Of a stretch of 25,871 nt of DNA, positions 1 to 7,274 are shown piece by piece. Every line of letters starts with the position of its first letter. The stretch's first letter is position 1. This stretch comes from an uncultured Lachnospiraceae bacterium (lineage in GTDB: Bacteria > Bacillota > Clostridia > Lachnospirales > Lachnospiraceae), in contig CAKRNI010000010.1 of NCBI GenBank assembly GCA_934370915.1, positions 1-25,871 of the forward strand. Direction: 5' to 3'. A program made the position numbers and the translations under genes. The notes beneath the pieces are model-generated. The model had not been told where the DNA came from, searched no databases, and saw only the letters and a list, made by a program, of their open reading frames with translations.

Positions 1-977
1 TTCCGCCCACCAAGTTAAAAAACATTCCGCTGCTGCGGCCGTTTGAGATGTTCGTAAAGATGTACGGACTTCCGTCCTACGACGAGTTTGACCCGACGCT
101 TCTGATCGCCATCACCTATTCCATCTTCTTCGGCTTCATGTTCGGAGATGCCGGACAGGGACTTGCCCTTCTGATCGGCGGTTTCCTGCTCTATAAGTTC
201 AAAAAGATCGATCTGGCAGCCATCATCTCCTGCTGCGGATTCTTCTCAACGATCTTCGGATGCCTCTTCGGAAGCGTTTTCGGATTTGAAGATGTGATCC
301 CGGCACTGTGGTTAAAGCCGACCGAAGCCATGACGGATCTTCCGTTTGTGGGCCGTCTGAACACCGTGTTCGTCGTTGCCATTGCTCTTGGAATGGGAGT
401 CATCCTCTTTACGATGATCTTAAACATGATCACGAGCTTTAAGAACCATGACACCGAAAAGACCTGGTTCGACACGAACGGTCTCGCAGGCTTTGTCTTT
501 TATTTCAGTCTGGCAGCCACCATCGTGATGTTCATGAGCGGACATACACTTCCGGCGGCAGCGATACTGATCATCATGTTCGTCCTGCCGCTTCTCGTAA
601 TGTTCTTTAAGGAACCGCTCACAGCAGTTCTGGAAAAGAAATCTGAGAAGATTTCCGGCGGTTTCGGCATGTTCGTCACACAGGGATTTTTCGAGCTGTT
701 TGAAGTACTCTTAAGCTACTTCTCCAACACTCTTTCCTTCGTCCGTGTGGGCGCCTTCGCCGTCAGCCACGCAGCCATGATGCAGGTCGTTTTAATGCTC
801 GCAGGCGCAGAAACCGGAGCTCCGTCCATACCGGTCATTGTTCTCGGAAACCTGTTCGTGTGCGGTATGGAGGGCCTGATCGTCGGGATCCAGGTACTCC
901 GTCTTGAGTACTATGAGCTGTTCAGCCGGTTCTATAAAGGAAGCGGCCGGGAGTTTAAGCCGTTCTACGAGAAATAA
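1..977 (+). CDS. ntpI: A/V-type ATP synthase subunit I (a-subunit), 5'-truncated by the window edge
   Basis: The reading frame is open from base 3 to the stop at 975-977, so the gene begins upstream; the Met at 48 is internal. What is visible is the membrane half of subunit I: a lead-in ending LLRPFEMF, then about seven hydrophobic segments. The segment with TLSFVRVGAFAVSHAAM carries the arginine that in this family faces the ion-binding glutamate of the rotor ring. The family forms the stator channel through which H+ or Na+ passes to the K-subunit ring. The end, near FSRFYKGSGREFKPF, matches the usual family C terminus, so the 3' side is complete. The subunit K gene follows 39 bases later, as in most bacterial A/V operons. 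The missing N-terminal half (cytoplasmic stalk-binding arm) should lie just outside the window. Confidence 0.95.
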   Translation, partial: PPTKLKNIPLLRPFEMFVKMYGLPSYDEFDPTLLIAITYSIFFGFMFGDAGQGLALLIGGFLLYKFKKIDLAAIISCCGFFSTIFGCLFGSVFGFEDVIPALWLKPTEAMTDLPFVGRLNTVFVVAIALGMGVILFTMILNMITSFKNHDTEKTWFDTNGLAGFVFYFSLAATIVMFMSGHTLPAAAILIIMFVLPLLVMFFKEPLTAVLEKKSEKISGGFGMFVTQGFFELFEVLLSYFSNTLSFVRVGAFAVSHAAMMQVVLMLAGAETGAPSIPVIVLGNLFVCGMEGLIVGIQVLRLEYYELFSRFYKGSGREFKPFYEK

Positions 978-1016
978 AAATAAATGGTAAAATACAGATT
1001 TTAGGAGGTCATCGTC

Positions 1017-1448
1017 ATGACAATCGCAGTAAAACTTCTTTTAACCGTTGCACTTATCTTCAGCATTGCAGTCCCCTTCGGAGCTTTCGCCGCAGGTGAA
1101 AAGACAAAAGGACGCTATAAAACAGCCCTCGCGGCCAACACCGTAATGTTCTTCGGAACCATGCTCTTCGCCGTTTGTGTACTCTTTGGCGGAACCGCAT
1201 TCGCAGCCGAGTCCACAGCTGCAGCCGGCGGTATCTCCACCGGTATGGGCTACATCGCAGCAGCTCTTTCCACCGGCCTTTCCTGCATCGGCGGCGGCGT
1301 TGCCGTTTCTGCGGCAGCATCCGCAGCACTTGGCGCTATCAGTGAGGATTCCTCCATTCTTGGTAAATCTCTTATCTTCGTAGGTCTTGCCGAAGGTGTC
1401 TGCCTGTACGGACTTATCATCTCCTTCATGATCATCGGTAAGCTTTAA
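1017..1448 (+). CDS. ntpK: A/V-type ATP synthase subunit K (rotor c-subunit) with an unusual N-terminal hairpin
   Basis: This 143-residue protein forms the ion-carrying rotor ring. It starts at ATG 1017, 12 bases after an AGGAGG-like site. Four hydrophobic stretches are visible at about residues 5-25, 41-63, 76-108 and 117-141. The C-terminal pair resembles an archaeal-type c-subunit: a Gly/Ala-rich helix, the polar loop AISEDSSILGK, then GLAEGVCLYGLIISF with the ion-binding Glu126. The first pair lacks an acidic residue in its second helix and has a short basic loop (GEKTKGRYK), so only one hairpin should carry an ion, as in four-helix V-type rotor subunits. I see no Gln in the third helix of the kind used for Na+ binding in Enterococcus NtpK, so ion choice is open. 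The first two segments could be read as a signal peptide plus anchor, but the operon position supports a rotor subunit. Confidence 0.93.
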   Translation: MTIAVKLLLTVALIFSIAVPFGAFAAGEKTKGRYKTALAANTVMFFGTMLFAVCVLFGGTAFAAESTAAAGGISTGMGYIAAALSTGLSCIGGGVAVSAAASAALGAISEDSSILGKSLIFVGLAEGVCLYGLIISFMIIGKL

Positions 1449-1493
1449 TGCCTGACAGCATGGCTGAACTATTACCAGGAATGGAGACCGGCT

Positions 1494-1802
1494 ATGAGAA
1501 TGTATTTGATCAGCGATAATACCGACACGCTGACCGGCATGCGGTTAGCGGGCGTGGACGGTGTGATCGCAAACGAAAAAGAAACGCTGGAAAAGGCGTT
1601 GAACGAAGTGTTAAAAGACAAAAATATCGGGATCATCCTGCTCACAGAGGCTCTCGGTAAAAAATATCCGGAGCTGGTTAAGACGGTACGTACAGAACAT
1701 AAAAAGCCGCTTCTCATCGAAATCCCGGACCGCCACGGAACAGGACGGCGACCCGATTTCATCACGGCATATGTAAATGACGCGATCGGACTAAAGTTAT
1801 AG
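1494..1802 (+). CDS. ntpF: A/V-type ATP synthase subunit F (central stalk)
   Basis: A 102-residue soluble protein. It opens with MRMYLISDNTDTLTGMRLAG, the beta-strand and loop typical of subunit F, continues with a predicted helix rich in Lys and Glu (ANEKETLEKALNEVL), and has the strand IGIILLTEALGKKYPEL followed by a KKPLLIEIPDRHG segment. Subunit F sits with subunit D in the rotating central stalk and modulates ATP hydrolysis. The start at 1494 has only a weak GGAG ribosome site at 1483-1486; the next Met (1500) is also possible. The gene lies 45 bases after ntpK. Gene names for this subunit vary (F, or NtpG in Enterococcus). Confidence 0.92.
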   Translation: MRMYLISDNTDTLTGMRLAGVDGVIANEKETLEKALNEVLKDKNIGIILLTEALGKKYPELVKTVRTEHKKPLLIEIPDRHGTGRRPDFITAYVNDAIGLKL

Positions 1803-1810
1803 TATGCACA

Positions 1811-1851
1811 CAGCGGTTCCGTCCGCATGCAACAGCGATCCGGAACCGCTG
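1811..1851 (+). other. Intra-operon hairpin between ntpF and ntpE
   Basis: An 11-bp perfect inverted repeat pairs 1811-1821 (CAGCGGTTCCG) with 1841-1851, enclosing a 19-nt loop, in the 82-base gap before the ntpE start. There is no T-run after it, so it is unlikely to stop transcription. It may set RNA processing or stability boundaries between operon segments; that role is inference. Confidence 0.6.
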
Positions 1852-1884
1852 CAGATTGATATTGGAATCAAGGAGGTGGCTGCT

Positions 1885-2457
1885 TTGACAACCGAAGAAA
1901 AATTACAGCATTTTGAAAACATCTGCACAGGCGACGCATTAAAGAAATACGAGCAGGCAGTCTCTGATTATACCGCTTATGAGGAAAAAATCCTGAACGA
2001 GCATAAAGAAAATGCCAGAAAGCAGGCAGCAATGCAGATCGCTGCCGAAAAAGAGCGGATCGCACGGGAAACCAACAAGAACCTGTCCTTAGGCCAGATC
2101 GAGATCCGCCGTTCCTACAGCAGAAAAGATGAGGAACTCCGCGGAAAAGTCTTCTCCGAGCTTCGCGACAGGCTGGCGCGGTTCATGGAGACCCCGAAAT
2201 ATGACGCGCTCTTAGAGGCGCAGATCAAAAAAGAAAAAGCATTTGCAGGATCCAGTGAGATCCACATCTACATCGACCCGTCCGACAAGGAAAAACAGAA
2301 TCTTTTATCCTTAAGGACCGACTGCGACATCCGTGTCAGCCAGTACCCGTTTCTCGGCGGCACGCGGGCCGTCATCGCCTCGAAAAATATCCTGATCGAT
2401 AACTCCTTTGAGACGAAGCTCAAAGAAGCTGAACAGGACTTCCAGTTTTCACTGTAA
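1885..2457 (+). CDS. ntpE: A/V-type ATP synthase subunit E (peripheral stalk), TTG start
   Basis: Subunit E forms the peripheral stalk that holds the catalytic head still. I place the start at TTG 1885, because a near-perfect ribosome site AAGGAGGT (1870-1877) sits 7 bases before it. An ATG at 1804 in the same frame has no ribosome site and would add 27 residues made largely of the 1811-1851 hairpin. The resulting protein is 190 residues, the usual family length. Residues about 5-110 are a long charged helix, expected to be coiled-coil (EEKILNEHKENARKQAAMQI, then EKERIARETNKNLSLGQIEI). The C-terminal part is alternating strand and helix, including LGGTRAVIASKNILIDNSFE, which is typical of E-subunit globular domains. 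Subunit C often lies next to E in this operon type, but no such gene is present here. Confidence 0.9.
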   Translation: MTTEEKLQHFENICTGDALKKYEQAVSDYTAYEEKILNEHKENARKQAAMQIAAEKERIARETNKNLSLGQIEIRRSYSRKDEELRGKVFSELRDRLARFMETPKYDALLEAQIKKEKAFAGSSEIHIYIDPSDKEKQNLLSLRTDCDIRVSQYPFLGGTRAVIASKNILIDNSFETKLKEAEQDFQFSL

Positions 2458-2475
2458 CTGTGCGATACGTTCCCG

Positions 2476-2515
2476 CGGTCAGCGCGGAACATGCGCAGAC
2501 CTGCCGGACAGTTAC
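2476..2515 (+). repeat. 40-nt hairpin repeat, copy A (before ntpA)
   Basis: This 40-nt stretch aligns without gaps to 25327-25366, with 33 of 40 bases identical. Both fold as GGT..GCGC-loop-GCGC..ACC and end in GAACAGTTAC or GGACAGTTAC about 28-30 bases before a start codon. In this copy the distal ACAGTTA (2508-2514) can also pair with TAACTGT (2455-2461), which includes the ntpE stop codon. A short T-run follows. Confidence 0.6.
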
Positions 2516-2544
2516 TTTTTATAACATTTTTGGAGGAAATCAAC

Positions 2545-4311
2545 ATGGCTGCAAAAGGCACAATTTACGGAATCAACGGCCCGATCGTCTATATTGCCGG
2601 TGATTCCGGTTTTCAGATGAATGAGATGGTCTACGTCGGAGAGGCAAACCTCGTCGGCGAGGTCATCGGACTGACCTCCGAACGCACAACGATCGAGGTC
2701 TATGAGGAGACCACAGGTCTGAAACCCGGAGAGCCGGTCACAGGAACAGGAGCTCCTGTCTCCGTCACACTTGCCCCCGGCATTATCACAAATATTTTTG
2801 ATGGAATTGAACGTCCGTTAGCCGCTATCAAAAAATCCAGCGGCTATTATATTGACCGCGGTGTTCATGTAACATCCCTTGATGCAGAAAAGAAATGGCA
2901 GACCCACATGACTGTTAAGCGCGGTGATCATGTCTACGGCGGCACCATCATCGCGGAGGTCCCGGAGACGAGAGCCATCACCCATAAAGTCATGATCCCG
3001 CCGGATCTGGAGGGCGATGTCCTCTCCGTTGTCTCCGACGGCGAATATACGATCAATGATACATTGATCACTCTTATGACGAAGGACGGAACAGAAAAAG
3101 CCATCACCATGACACAGAAGTGGCCGATCCGTATCCCGCGTCCGACCGTAAAGCGCTATCCGGCATCCAAACCACTGATCACAGGACAGCGAATCCTTGA
3201 CACCCTGTTCCCGCTCGCAAAGGGCGGCACGGCGGCGATCCCGGGCGGATTCGGTACCGGAAAAACCATGACCCAGCACCAGATCGCCAAGTGGTCCGAT
3301 GCCGACATCATCATCTACATCGGCTGCGGCGAGCGTGGAAATGAAATGACACAGGTTCTGGAGGAATTCAGCGAGCTGATCGACCCGAAGAGCGGAAATC
3401 CACTGATGGAACGGACCACATTGATCGCCAATACCTCCAACATGCCGGTTGCCGCCCGTGAGGCGAGTCTTTATTCCGGTCTGACACTTGCGGAATACTA
3501 CCGCGACATGGGATACAACGTAGCGATCATGGCAGACTCCACCTCCCGTTGGGCTGAGGCACTCCGTGAGCTCTCCGGCCGTCTGGAGGAAATGCCGGCC
3601 GAGGAAGGTTTCCCGGCTTATCTGGCATCCCGCCTGTCCCAGTTCTATGAGCGTGCCGGAATGGTCCAGAACTTAAACGGAACGGAAGGTTCCGTATCCA
3701 TCATCGGAGCCGTATCCCCGCAGGGCGGCGATTTCTCCGAGCCGGTCACACAGAACACCAAGCGTTTCGTCCGCTGCTTCTGGGGACTTGATAAGAATCT
3801 CGCCTACGCGAGACACTTCCCGGCGATCCAGTGGCTGACCAGTTACTCGGAATACCTCACAGATCTTTCTTCCTGGTACTCTGAGCATGTGGATAAAAAC
3901 TTTGTCAATTACCGTAACCAGCTCGTCACGATCCTGAATCAGGAAAGCAGCCTGATGGAGATCGTAAAGCTGATCGGATCCGATGTTCTCCCTGATGACC
4001 AGAAGCTCGTCCTCGAGATTGCCAAGGTCATCCGTCTCGGTTTCCTTCAGCAGAACGCTTTCCATAAAGAAGATACCTGCGTTCCGCTGAAAAAGCAGTT
4101 TAAGATGATGGAGATCATCCTTTATCTCTATAAAAAATCCCGTGCCCTCGTTGCCATGGGCATGCCGGTATCCGTCCTCAAAGAAGAAAAGATCTTTGAG
4201 AAGATCATTGCCATCAAATATGACGTCCCGAACGACCGTCTCGACATGTTTGACGACTATAAGAAGCAGATCGATGACTTCTACAATTCCGTCATCGAGC
4301 GCAACGCATAA
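2545..4311 (+). CDS. ntpA: A/V-type ATP synthase catalytic subunit A
   Basis: This is the ATP-hydrolysing or ATP-forming subunit of the A3B3 head. The start at ATG 2545 follows a TGGAGGAAA site at 2531-2539; the protein is 588 residues, normal for the family. It begins [19 protein letters not shown], the beta-barrel domain. It then carries the 'non-homologous region' insertion typical of A subunits (about residues 115-185) and the P-loop GGFGTGKT near residue 234. The conserved segments [12 protein letters not shown] (catalytic Glu region), [14 protein letters not shown] and the C-terminal helical domain all follow. It lies 14 bases ahead of ntpB, with its own ribosome site between. Confidence 0.98.
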   Translation: MAAKGTIYGINGPIVYIAGDSGFQMNEMVYVGEANLVGEVIGLTSERTTIEVYEETTGLKPGEPVTGTGAPVSVTLAPGIITNIFDGIERPLAAIKKSSGYYIDRGVHVTSLDAEKKWQTHMTVKRGDHVYGGTIIAEVPETRAITHKVMIPPDLEGDVLSVVSDGEYTINDTLITLMTKDGTEKAITMTQKWPIRIPRPTVKRYPASKPLITGQRILDTLFPLAKGGTAAIPGGFGTGKTMTQHQIAKWSDADIIIYIGCGERGNEMTQVLEEFSELIDPKSGNPLMERTTLIANTSNMPVAAREASLYSGLTLAEYYRDMGYNVAIMADSTSRWAEALRELSGRLEEMPAEEGFPAYLASRLSQFYERAGMVQNLNGTEGSVSIIGAVSPQGGDFSEPVTQNTKRFVRCFWGLDKNLAYARHFPAIQWLTSYSEYLTDLSSWYSEHVDKNFVNYRNQLVTILNQESSLMEIVKLIGSDVLPDDQKLVLEIAKVIRLGFLQQNAFHKEDTCVPLKKQFKMMEIILYLYKKSRALVAMGMPVSVLKEEKIFEKIIAIKYDVPNDRLDMFDDYKKQIDDFYNSVIERNA

Positions 4312-4325
4312 GGAGGCAGATCACA

Positions 4326-5723
4326 ATGGCAGTCGAATATCTTGGCCTTAGTTCCTTAAACGGCCCTCTTGCCGTCCTCGAAGGCGTTTCCGGGGCATCT
4401 TACGATGAGATCGTGGAAATGACCGTCGACGGAAAAGAAAAGAAGCTCGGACGCATTATCGAGGCGTACGAGGATAAAGCCGTGATCCAGGTGTTTGAGA
4501 GCACCGGAAACATGGCATTGAAAAACACACATACCCGTCTCACCGGACATCCGATGGAGATCGGCGTCTCCGCTGATATGTTAGGCCGTACCTTTGACGG
4601 TCTGGGAAACCCCATCGACGGCCTGGGACCGATCCTGGCTGATAAAAAACTGGATGTAAATGGAAAGCCGTTAAACCCGGTGGCCCGTGAATATCCGCGA
4701 AACTATATCCGTACCGGTATCTCCGCCATCGATGGCCTGATGACCCTGATCCGCGGACAGAAGCTCCCAATCTTCTCCGGAAACGGACTTCCCCACGACC
4801 AGCTGGCAGCGCAGATCGTCATGCAGTCCTCTCTGGGAGACAATTCCGATGAAAAATTCGCCGTCGTATTCGCAGCTATGGGCGTCAAGTACGATGTTGC
4901 CGAATACTTTGAACGTACCTTCCGCGAGAGCGGCGTTCTGGACCATGTTGCCATGTTTATCAATCTTGCAAACGATCCGGTCGTCGAGCGTCTGATCACA
5001 CCGAAGGTTGCCCTCACAGTCGCCGAATACCTCGCATTTGAAAAGGGTATGCATATCCTGGTCATCCTGACGGATATGACCTCCTACGCCGAGGCGCTGC
5101 GTGAGGTTTCCTCCTCAAAGGGCGAGATCCCGTCCCGTAAGGGATATCCGGGATATTTATACAGCGATCTGGCTTCCCTCTATGAGCGCGCCGGAATCGT
5201 CGCCGGAGTCAACGGATCCGTCACACAGATCCCGATCCTTACCATGCCGAACGATGATATCACCCACCCGATCCCGGACCTTACCGGATACATTACGGAA
5301 GGCCAGATCGTTCTGGACCGCAGCTTAAACGGCCAGTCCATCTACCCGCCGATCAGCGTGCTTCCGTCCCTGTCCCGTCTTATGAAGGACGGCATCGGTG
5401 AGGGATTTACCCGCGAGGATCATCAGGATGTGGCAAACCAGCTGTTTTCCTGCTACGCAAAGGTGGGCGACGCGAGAGCCCTCGCATCTGTTATTGGTGA
5501 AGATGAGCTCTCCCCGATCGATAAAAAATATCTGGAATTCGGCCGGGAATTTGAAAAGCGGTTCATCGGACAGGATATCCATGACAACCGTACCATCATA
5601 GACACCTTAAACATCGGCTGGGAGCTTTTAGGACTTCTTCCGAGAGAAGAGCTCGACCGTATTGACACAAAGATCTTAGACAAGTATTATAAACCTGCAG
5701 ACGCCGCTTCAGACGCTTCATAA
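4326..5723 (+). CDS. ntpB: A/V-type ATP synthase regulatory subunit B
   Basis: This 465-residue non-catalytic subunit alternates with A in the head. The start at ATG 4326 follows AAGGAGG at 4310-4316. It lacks a working P-loop: the corresponding place reads [16 protein letters not shown], the expected degenerate form in B subunits. Family segments in order include [46 protein letters not shown] and [18 protein letters not shown]. The C-terminal residues (about 455-465) are a short variable tail ending ADAASDAS. The subunit D gene starts 12 bases downstream. Confidence 0.98.
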   Translation: MAVEYLGLSSLNGPLAVLEGVSGASYDEIVEMTVDGKEKKLGRIIEAYEDKAVIQVFESTGNMALKNTHTRLTGHPMEIGVSADMLGRTFDGLGNPIDGLGPILADKKLDVNGKPLNPVAREYPRNYIRTGISAIDGLMTLIRGQKLPIFSGNGLPHDQLAAQIVMQSSLGDNSDEKFAVVFAAMGVKYDVAEYFERTFRESGVLDHVAMFINLANDPVVERLITPKVALTVAEYLAFEKGMHILVILTDMTSYAEALREVSSSKGEIPSRKGYPGYLYSDLASLYERAGIVAGVNGSVTQIPILTMPNDDITHPIPDLTGYITEGQIVLDRSLNGQSIYPPISVLPSLSRLMKDGIGEGFTREDHQDVANQLFSCYAKVGDARALASVIGEDELSPIDKKYLEFGREFEKRFIGQDIHDNRTIIDTLNIGWELLGLLPREELDRIDTKILDKYYKPADAASDAS

Positions 5724-5735
5724 GGAGGGGATCTC

Positions 5736-6356
5736 ATGAATCCGAACACATTCCCCACCAAGGGAAATCTGATCCTTGCGAAAAACTCCCTCGCCCTTGC
5801 GACTCAGGGGTACGGACTGATGGATAAAAAGAGGAACATCCTGCTGCGGGAGCTTATGGGCCTGATCGATCAGGCAAAAGCGATCCAGTCCGAGATCGAT
5901 TCCACTTTTACCGCCGCATACCGGGCACTCCAGAAGGCCAATATCGAGATGGGAATCCACTATGTGGAGGAGATCGCAGGTTCACTTCCCGTCACGGATG
6001 ATATCCGGATCAAGGCGCGCAGCATCATGGGAACGGAGATCCCGCTTGTCGAGTATACACCGTCAAAAGATGAAAAACCGCCTTATTCGTTTTACAGCAC
6101 CAGCGATTCGCTGGACGAGGCGCGGATCGCCTTCGAGCGCGTGAAGGAACTGACCGCAGACCTCGCAACCGTGGAGACATCCGCCTACCGTCTTGCCGAG
6201 AGCATTAAGAAGACCCAGAAGCGGGCTAATGCACTAAAGAACATCACGATCCCGTCATACCAGGCACTTGTGAAGGACATCACCAACGCTCTGGAGGAAA
6301 AGGACCGCGAGGAGTTCACAAGACTAAAAGTAATCAAACGGAGTACCACGAAATGA
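5736..6356 (+). CDS. ntpD: A/V-type ATP synthase subunit D (central rotor shaft)
   Basis: A 206-residue protein that forms the long coiled-coil shaft turned by the rotor ring inside the A3B3 head. It starts at ATG 5736 behind AAGGAGG (5723-5729). The N terminus, NPNTFPTKGNLILAKNSLAL, is the classic subunit D opening. Both ends are long helices (about 10-75 and 125-195), with a middle beta-region. The C-terminal helix contains QKRANALKNITIPSYQALVK, the segment that packs in the head. Its stop codon overlaps the next start as ATGA at 6353-6356, which implies translational coupling to the DUF1461 gene. Confidence 0.97.
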   Translation: MNPNTFPTKGNLILAKNSLALATQGYGLMDKKRNILLRELMGLIDQAKAIQSEIDSTFTAAYRALQKANIEMGIHYVEEIAGSLPVTDDIRIKARSIMGTEIPLVEYTPSKDEKPPYSFYSTSDSLDEARIAFERVKELTADLATVETSAYRLAESIKKTQKRANALKNITIPSYQALVKDITNALEEKDREEFTRLKVIKRSTTK

Positions 6357-7072
6357 CAAAAAAAGCAACGGCTATTACTTATGCCGCCGGAATCTTTACC
6401 GCGTTCTGGCTGATCATCGTATTCCTTATCACGTCCGTGGAGGCGGTCACCTACTGGACACCCGGATATTATGAGAAGGAATACACAAAATATCAGGTTC
6501 TGAATGATCTTCCTGAGATGACCATGGACGATCTTCTTGACGTCACTGACCAGATGATGGCGTTTCTTCGCGGAAAGCGCGAGGATCTTCACGTATACAC
6601 CACCATGGGCGGGGAATACCGGGAATTCTTCAATGACCGGGAGATCGCCCATATGGAGGACGTGCAGGGGCTCTTCATCGGCGGCTTATGGCTTCGCCGG
6701 ATTGGAATTCTGATCACTCTATGCTTCGCGGCCCTGGCTTATTTCCGGGGACGTAAGAGCGCAGAACGGACAGAGGCGTTAAAGCGCCTGATCCCAAAGT
6801 CCCTCTGTATCGGCACCGGCGCAGTCTTTGCCGTGGCTTTAGCTTTGATCGGCATTATATCCACAGACTTCACGAAATATTTTATTGTTTTCCACAAAAT
6901 CTTTTTCAACAATGATCTGTGGGTCCTCGATCCACGCACCGACATGCTCATCAACATCGTTCCGGAAGGTTTCTTTTTCGATACCGCTGCCCGGATCGCG
7001 ATGGTGTTTGCAGGGATCGTTATGGTATTTTTTGTTGGAAATCTGGTATTATATAAACGAGCCGGCAGGTAG
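6353..7072 (+). CDS. TIGR01906/DUF1461-family integral membrane protein
   Basis: A 239-residue protein of unknown function. Four hydrophobic segments are visible: about residues 8-30, 107-128, 148-170 and 210-232. Between the first two is an outside loop with the family signature pieces NDLPEMTMDDLLDVTDQMMA and FNDREIAHMEDVQGLF. Between the last two is FHKIFFNNDLWVLDPRTDML followed by INIVPEGFFFD. I recognise these as DUF1461. The start overlaps the ntpD stop by four bases and the operon terminator lies directly at its end, so it is expressed as the last gene of the ATPase operon here. Whether it helps the ATPase is unknown; family members also occur away from ATPase genes. Confidence 0.85.
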   Translation: MTKKATAITYAAGIFTAFWLIIVFLITSVEAVTYWTPGYYEKEYTKYQVLNDLPEMTMDDLLDVTDQMMAFLRGKREDLHVYTTMGGEYREFFNDREIAHMEDVQGLFIGGLWLRRIGILITLCFAALAYFRGRKSAERTEALKRLIPKSLCIGTGAVFAVALALIGIISTDFTKYFIVFHKIFFNNDLWVLDPRTDMLINIVPEGFFFDTAARIAMVFAGIVMVFFVGNLVLYKRAGR

Positions 7073-7088
7073 ATCTGCCGGTTTTTTT
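7062..7088 (+). terminator. Rho-independent terminator of the ATPase operon
   Basis: Perfect 7-bp stem CCGGCAG (7062-7068) with CTGCCGG (7075-7081), a 6-nt loop and seven T's (7082-7088). It overlaps the stop codon of the DUF1461 gene. Confidence 0.93.
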
Positions 7089-7102
7089 ATATCATTTATC
7101 GG

Positions 7103-7131
7103 TTGCAGCCCTGTCTTCAAACTGCTATAAT
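7103..7131 (+). promoter_or_regulatory. Sigma-A promoter for the D,D-carboxypeptidase gene
   Basis: TTGCAG (7103-7108), a 17-base spacer and a perfect TATAAT (7126-7131). Predicted transcription start is near 7138, giving a leader of about 137 nt before ATG 7275. Confidence 0.8.
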
Positions 7132-7179
7132 CCATAGTACGAGTACTGTGATCGTTCAGTCCTTCACAATTGCAGGCAA

Positions 7180-7214
7180 AAATCCATTCCTGATCGGCTG
7201 TGCCGATGGGATTT
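7180..7214 (+). repeat. ATCCATTCC hairpin repeat, copy 1 (dacA leader)
   Basis: A nested inverted repeat: AAATCC (7180-7185) pairs with GGATTT (7209-7214), and ATCGGC (7193-7198) pairs with GCCGAT (7202-7207) around a 3-nt loop. The sequence recurs at 25266-25303 and, in decayed form, at 21555-21593. This copy lies in the transcribed leader of the carboxypeptidase gene. Confidence 0.7.
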
Positions 7215-7228
7215 AAGACATCAAAACG

Positions 7229-7263
7229 GCCGCCACGTCGGGTAAACATGGCGGCAATTTTTT
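7229..7263 (+). terminator. Terminator-like hairpin in the dacA leader (possible attenuator)
   Basis: GCCGCC (7229-7234) pairs with GGCGGC (7250-7255), with a 15-nt loop, then AA and six T's (7258-7263). It sits between the promoter and the ribosome site AAGGAG (7265-7270), in the position of a transcription attenuator. The ATPase operon already has its own terminator at 7062-7088, so this second one is probably regulatory. Confidence 0.6.
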
Positions 7264-7274
7264 CAAGGAGTTCC

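Noticed and set aside
1448..1519. Possible 23-codon gene starting in the ntpK stop (TAATG)
   Set aside because: No ribosome site, no similarity recognised, and it overlaps the clear ntpF start in another frame.
1804..1884. ATG 1804 as the ntpE start
   Set aside because: No ribosome site, and the added residues come from a hairpin; TTG 1885 follows a near-perfect AAGGAGGT and gives the normal family length.
2818..3279. Long antisense open frame inside ntpA
   Set aside because: It is the mirror of strong ntpA coding bias, has no ribosome site and no family resemblance. The same applies to long antisense frames over ntpB (4671-5065), hcp (10852-11517) and the deacylase gene (15113-15841).
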